From the NCBI GenBank assembly GCA_003427395.1, contig BFEA01000384.1, positions 1,352,192 to 1,387,299 on the forward strand: a stretch of DNA of 35,108 nucleotides, read 5' to 3'. This document shows, piece after piece, positions 30,347 to 35,108 of the stretch; the stretch's first letter is position 1, and every line of letters starts with the position of its first letter. The notes under the pieces were generated by a model. The model ran no database searches and had not been told where the DNA came from. It saw only the letters and a list, made by a program, of their open reading frames with translations. Origin of the DNA: Chara braunii. Its lineage: Eukaryota > Streptophyta > Charophyceae > Charales > Characeae. The position numbers were made by a program, and so were the translations under genes.

Positions 30347-30667
30347 AGAGGACCATGGCAAATCCTTGATGTCACCTCCTATGTCGTTTAAATTTCACCT
30401 CATCTACATACGTACGAGGTATTTCATGCCTCAAAGTTTCTTCTCTGTGCTGGTAATGATAAGTTCCCATAAAGAAGATATATGATTCCTCTTGACATGA
30501 ATGACAAGTACGACGTAGATAAGATAATTGCAGAAGATGTGTACAGGTTAGGACGCAGAGGGAGGCCCCAGCGAAAGTACAAGGTCAGATTTGCTTACCA
30601 GGAGCCTACGGAAGATCAACGGTTTACTAGAGATGAATTAATTGAGACGGTCCCACACATAAGTTGA
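30347..30667 (+). pseudogene. Gypsy integrase C-terminus with chromodomain-like tail, relic
   Basis: One frame with two TAA codons (30389-30391 and 30470-30472). It begins RGPWQILDV (the usual GPF/W.. motif of the integrase C-terminal domain) and continues SPHLHTYEVFHASKF, the counterpart of the P..HPVFHVS stretch. It then has a chromodomain-like segment YDVDKIIAEDVYRLG, KYKVRF, RDELIETVPHI before TGA. Chromodomains at the integrase end are known in chromovirus-type Ty3/gypsy elements, where they guide insertion into marked chromatin. The same layout occurs on the minus strand at 33828-34184. There is no catalytic core or LTR that I can identify. Confidence 0.7.
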
Positions 30668-31241
30668 CATAACATAGTAGACCATTAAGGTTTGTAATTT
30701 TCTCAGAGGGCCTCGAAATCAGGTCGGCAAGAGTGAAAGTTTTCTTCACACCCCAAAATTCGAGTCTCAGGGTCAAGGTCCTCAAGTCAGGGAAAGGCCT
30801 AGCCGGCCAAAAGCATAAAAGTGTCAAGTCGTGTAACCCCAAGCCACAATGGTCAAAATTTGACCGATACTCGACCCTCAAGTTCAATCCCACAGTCAAA
30901 ATGCAGGAGCGCTTAAGAAAAGTCTGGAAGCTACCGAGCCTCAATATTCCAAAGCAAACAGGCCATGGGCGGCTAGTACCAAGTCAAATCAGGCCAAGTC
31001 CATGTCAATAAGAAGATCGGCCCAGCCTCATTCAAACAAATTGATTATTTGCCAGAAGGTTGAAGCGCCGGTGTTTGTGCGCTATTACGAATGTCTGAGC
31101 GCTAGGGAGCCCTGCTGGGCAGCGCTCTGTTGAGGAAGACAAGCGGCCATAGTCGCTCAATAGTAAAAGTAGTAGCGAATGTATAGGAGGCGGATGTATC
31201 TAGGGTTATGATCATCATAGTAACAGAGACTCAGAGAGTCC

Positions 31242-31244
<3 letters not shown>
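30668..31244. other. Possible 3' untranslated region or LTR of the integrase relic
   Basis: Sequence rich in GTCAAG/GGTCAA phrases, with a 7-bp-arm palindrome GGTCAAA-A-TTTGACC (about 30849-30863) and a GAGCGCT...AGCGCTC pair (about 31098-31128). The open frame 30733-31011 has no motif. LTR identity is a guess from position after the pol end. Confidence 0.3.

Positions 31245-31301
<57 letters not shown>
31245..31301. repeat. (GA)n microsatellite
   Basis: An uninterrupted GA run of about 28 units. Confidence 0.95.
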
Positions 31302-31305
<4 letters not shown>

Positions 31306-33042
31306 TACCAGATTGAGGCTGCTGAGTGTTGCGATGATAAGCGCCTGGTGACTCAAACACTGAATCTGTATAATATAATGATTGCGCCAATGAGCGTTTG
31401 GTGACTCAAACTCTAGTTTTATATAATATGATCATTCATTGAATTTTAGGAGCTGCAGTAATTTGGTCAATCCATCTCTGGACTTCGGTGTGGATTTTGT
31501 GTGAACTCTCATGATGCATATGCTTGGAGTGAGAATATAAGTGGTTCGTTGCAACAGTACCGGGTACTAGTAAAATGCAGGAGAAGTGGTACATCCCCTC
31601 GAGAGGGAGGTAATAACTGTCGTGGTCTCAGGATCCCCCAACCATAAGCGGGGAAGGCGGTCGAGAGAGTACCATGGATGTGTGGGACGCTGGACACTAT
31701 AATTAAACAAAACCTGAAGAAAAAAAATTCTCTCAACCAAATATTCATTTCTCGAAGTTTTCTTTTTTTCTGTCGAAGTTGACGAAGAAGTCAGGACCTT
31801 CCCCGACCTGGCTAGGATGGGCAACTTGACACCCAAAGTCAGCCTATATATCGATCCAAGTAAACTGGCTTTACAATACTTATTGCACCACAAAAAAAAT
31901 ATTTACGTGCATAATACATTGCATATACATCTTCATAGAGAACATTCTCGTTTGTATATTTTCTTGTGCATGTACATGCAATGGACCCAGTCTAGTGGAA
32001 AGCTCACCAATGTCAAGATACAGAATGTCTCAGCGCCGAATCAATATCTCCAAAAATCGTACATGAAACCATACTTGTTATCAAAGTATCTCAATGTCTC
32101 GTAACCAGAAAAAAAGTTGAGGAGAGAGAGATGAGACGTAGAGGGTGGAAGAGAGAGTATCCATCATCATTGTAGACACAGTTCCCTCACAAATGACTTT
32201 CTCTTCGTGCACCTCCCTAGTCACCACGTCAACAAACAGCCTTCCCTGATAAGCTCTAACAGTAAGCAGATTCCAACACGCTGCCCATCCCCCAACCACG
32301 TTAGCCTTCAACCAGGGAGGATGGCTTAGACTCCTCCTGAAGACGTACAACAATGCGCAATGTGGACTGATCACGATCAGATAAGCTTTCCTCTCTCAAT
32401 CAACCATTCTCAAAACCCTGATCTTACTCCTCCTCGCATACTCCATCAATGTCGTAATCGGTGTGGCAAGAGTCACATCAACATAATCAAGTGCACAGTT
32501 GACATCGTAGACAGAGAATGACATCAACATAAAGCTATGGCACCGTACCAGCGTTCAGCTAGCGTCAAGCAGCATATGCAAGACTGAATGTCGTCCAATA
32601 GGGTTGGGTCAACCTTATAGTGTGGACTCATGTTGACCAGCCTCTGGTCTCTCGGATACGATGACCCATATCCTCTGTTAGCCAATGACCTTGATCTCAT
32701 ACAGTTGCAGATTTCCACTTGGTCTTGATTCCTTCCAAATACCTGCAGACAACCAAAGGTGTGTGTCTGATCTACGACCGAGGCTATGTTCATATTGACT
32801 TTGACTCATGGGCCTAAAGTCCCAAGCTGAGGTTGGTTGTTGACTTTCCCAAGGTCAATTGTCTCATGTTGGGCCTCTTAAGGCCATTTTTGGCCTTGCC
32901 TTTGGTACCCCACAGCAGTAGGCCTTCGAGTAGGCGTTTTCATGACTTGGGCGTGACCTTTGACCCACGTTTCGAGTCTTTGACCAAAATGGCGACCCAC
33001 AGTCCACGCCTAGTGCATATTTGAGTTGAGGCATTGCATCGG
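31302..33042. other. No gene recognised with confidence
   Basis: The minus frames 32081-32374 (WLKANVVGGWAACWNLL and RLFVDVVTREVHEEKV) and 32524-32793 have protein-like composition but are in different frames and match no family that I recognise. They may be scraps of a decayed element. 32790-33010 is rich in TTGACC/GGTCAA phrases like those at 30.7-31.0 kb. Confidence 0.35.
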
Positions 33043-33168
33043 GCCCAATTTCGAATTCCATTGCAGAAACAACTTCTTTAGGCTCAATTCTCATTTAACC
33101 TCGCTGCCCAATTTCGAGAGTCATCGCAAAAACAACTTCTTTAGGCTGAATTCTCTTTTAAACCATCA
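33043..33168. repeat. 63-bp direct tandem repeat, two units
   Basis: GCCCAATTTCGA, then CAACTTCTTTAGGCT, then AATTCTC occur in the same order in units beginning near 33043 and 33106, with a few substitutions. Since 63 is 21 codons, the plus frame shows a 21-residue repeat (NNFFRLNS twice), which I do not take as a gene. Confidence 0.85.
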
Positions 33169-33279
33169 CTACCCCTGTCGTCATAAATTAGGGGGGACCG
33201 GTAGCATAGGTCCATGAGGGCTACAGGTAGCACAATGGGAAGAACTAATGGAGTGACAAACTTGGAAAATACGTTGAAT

Positions 33280-33620
33280 TGCCCCCGCGATTTATTTCGC
33301 TGTTAAAATGATTTTTAAAATTTTTTAAAATATTTTTCCTGTAAAGCTAGCGACAACATCTACGGACATTCTAATTTTCAGACTTCCTAAGTCAACATTC
33401 AGAATGCAAAAAATCGCGAAATTTGGAGTATTTTTCCTGTTGGCCCACACATGGTAGAGTGGTAGAAATGAAAAATGCAACGAAACGGCGCGACATTTAT
33501 TTCACGTTTTTTTTTTTTTTTTTTTTTTTTTTTTTCCTTGGAAATTTCACAACCTAATCTACAGGATCTCAAATTTTCAGATTTTTTCGTTAATTATTCT
33601 AAACGTGAAAAATGGCCAAA
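33280..33620. repeat. Pair of diverged repeats about 200 bp apart, with a poly-T tract
   Basis: TTTATTTC followed by a T-rich run, then ATCTACRG followed by AATTTTCAGA and an AAAAATCGC/GTGAAAAATGG type end, occur near 33290-33430 and 33495-33620. The second has a 29-base T run (33507-33535). Confidence 0.5.
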
Positions 33621-33827
33621 GTTCGCGCTTGAAAATTTTTGGACCGGAACCGCTTGCATCTGCCAGTTGCCGCCCCCCTTAGAACCCTGTCTGTAAGGCC
33701 ACGAAACACGAATTTAGTCCGATGGGGGTAGTGGTGGTTTAACCTACACTCATACGCAGCGACGACGTCAGGTGCAGCAGGTAGAAGTTTTGTAGTGAAC
33801 CATCTTGATTTTGATTTTGGCTGAGTT

Positions 33828-34184
33828 TTAAAACTTTATCTTGTAATACTTCTGTGGTCTTCCCCTGCCACCTGTGGAGAAGTATCCATGTTCCAATATT
33901 TGTGCGACTTCATATCTTCCATTCATGGAAGGAGGAAACATGGACAACCAAGTGGGAAATTTTTGGCCTTCTGCATATGGTAGCAATTTGGAAGCGTAAG
34001 AGACGGGGTATGTCTCGAGGTGAGGGGGTACATCAATGCGATATGATGATCCATCACCGTTCCCTATCACGTTGAAAATGTCGTCGGTTAGCGTATGTTT
34101 CAACTTATTGAACACAGACTCACAATCTTTATCTCATAAGTTCATAACCAAAGTTTCTCTTTCATCAACAATTTTCTCATAGGC
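33828..34184 (-). pseudogene. Gypsy integrase C-terminus with start of a chromodomain-like tail, relic
   Basis: The minus frame reads AYEKIVDERETL, TGA at 34134-34136, then DGSSYRIDVPPHLETYPVSYASKLLPY, FPPSMNGRYEVAQILEHGY, GRGRPQKYYKIKF and TAA. The order matches the plus-strand relic at 30347-30667, including the shared GRPQ..YK(V/I)(R/K)F, but the tail ends where the other continues for about 25 more residues. The upstream helix with AYE is typical of the stretch before the integrase C-terminal domain. It is a fragment only. Confidence 0.7.
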
Positions 34185-35108
34185 CCAACTATAAGGGAGA
34201 AGTTCCTCACAAACTTCCTATAGTACAATAGAAAATTTGTGAGAAATTTTCATCAAGTTTTCAACTTGCTCACAAGTTGGAACTAACATTGGAATTACGT
34301 CAAATGATGCGGCCAATCGTTTAGGAGGGTCGGGTCCATGTTTCAAACCGTTTACCAACATGCGGCCTACATGTTTTCAACATGTGATCAACGTTGGTCC
34401 AACATGTTTCCAACATGTGTGTGTTGGAAAATTTTTGGTCTTAAGTTCCCAGCATTGTAGTTCACTACTGCGTGGAAACGCCGACGCTAATGACCTGTTT
34501 TCACCTTTTTGTGGCCCACAGTACTGAACCGTGATGTTTTCATGGACACATTGATGTTGTGGAGGCGCGGGGTTGAGAACATGGATTGGTGAGATATATA
34601 ACGAGACCGTGGGATTGGTAGAAAAAAAAAAAAAAAAAACGGGCAAGAAAACAAGGGTGGAGATTTTGTTCAGGGAAAAAAAATAAAATAAAAAAAAATT
34701 GGATAACAAACATGCGTTCCTTGCATTGTGCGTGGATCTGTTCTCCGAGCTGTCATTGACGTCGTGTTTTTGCCAGTGCCGCCCGTCACTCAGATTCTTT
34801 GCTTGTCGCGTGCACAATTTCCGGGGGCGGTGCGATGCAAATTGAGCATGTTCAACACATTGTTTTATAAACCGGCGGTGCGACCCCTTTGGCCCCCCGA
34901 ACGGGCGCCGGCCCCCTCCCCCTTCCCCCCGCCATGGCGTGGACGTACTTTTGGCAACAGCTTCGGTCGGCACGTGGCGCGACCATTTCCCCAAGGTGGT
35001 CGTGGATGGGGTGTGCACCGCCGCATGTCGAAGGTCGTTAACCGAGTCCCTGGGTTGTCTGCGATGTTGTCTTGCGCGGTGTGGTGCGTAGTGTGTCGAT
35101 GGCAACGA
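34185..35108. other. No gene supported; CAACATGT repeats, poly-A and C-rich patch
   Basis: 34325-34430 has the phrase CAACATG(T) about six times. 34621-34640 and 34676-34700 are A-rich. 34893-34930 has four C tracts of 5-6 bases (C6, C5, C5, C6). The long minus frame 34377-35105 runs through the A-rich tracts and has a biased composition without motifs, so I do not call it. Confidence 0.45.

Noticed and set aside
34377-35105. 242-codon minus-strand frame at the right edge, the longest unbroken frame in the right third
   Set aside because: It crosses A-rich tracts giving F runs, has biased composition and no motif. It cannot be judged further without sequence beyond the edge.

Overview
The window reads as plant-type nuclear repeat DNA from a draft assembly (scattered N bases). 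I find no intact host gene. The evidence is decayed Ty3/gypsy reverse transcriptase, a decayed hAT transposase, GC-rich hAT-like MITEs, chromodomain-type integrase tails, minisatellites and very many dinucleotide tracts. The RNase H segment resembles, from memory, retroelement proteins predicted from charophyte green algae such as Chara. The organism is therefore an inference, not a demonstrated identity.

Layout. 1-945: a 53-bp pyrimidine-rich minisatellite, followed by a (TC)n tract. About 1.2-13.43 kb: a G-rich plus-strand block. It holds a GC-rich leader or possible LTR (about 2.1-3.75 kb, TATA-like box near 2994), then four tandem, diverged, broken copies of one unrecognised protein of about 250-270 residues (4018-7567). 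After these come a broken gag with a zinc knuckle (8025-9668), a retropepsin-like region (9668-11245), reverse transcriptase (11242-12213), connection plus RNase H (12219-13243) and the first part of integrase (13244-13435). Integrase is cut off by a 293-bp C-rich hAT-like MITE (13427-13719). 14234-16156 (minus): one long hAT transposase frame broken by three amber codons, with its N-terminus replaced by other repeat sequence. 16.06-18.63 kb: repetitive non-coding DNA, comprising a 26-bp tandem repeat, a 162-bp tandem duplication, a diverged 1.4-kb duplication and several short hairpins. 18.6-30.3 kb: mostly AT-rich or simple-sequence DNA with a (TG)n/(CA)n block, G-quadruplex motifs, a 20-bp inverted repeat, a GTTCGG-rich MITE of about 770 bp (27664-28433) and a tandem array of about 235 bp units (28557-29460). 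30347-30667 (plus) and 33828-34184 (minus): two oppositely oriented relics of an integrase C-terminus with a chromodomain-like tail.

The best candidate for something undescribed is the four-copy array at 4018-7567. The copies share their start region, a conserved C-terminal core and order. They sit on the same strand directly upstream of gag, in sequence of the same character, so they may be extra genes of a large retroelement or a host family caught beside one. Two copies carry their stop codon in the same aligned column, where a third copy has CAG. Other leads are a canonical -1 slippery heptamer exactly at the protease/RT frame change and a covarying hairpin pair at 17.2-17.4 kb. All similarity statements are by eye; no database search or folding program was run.
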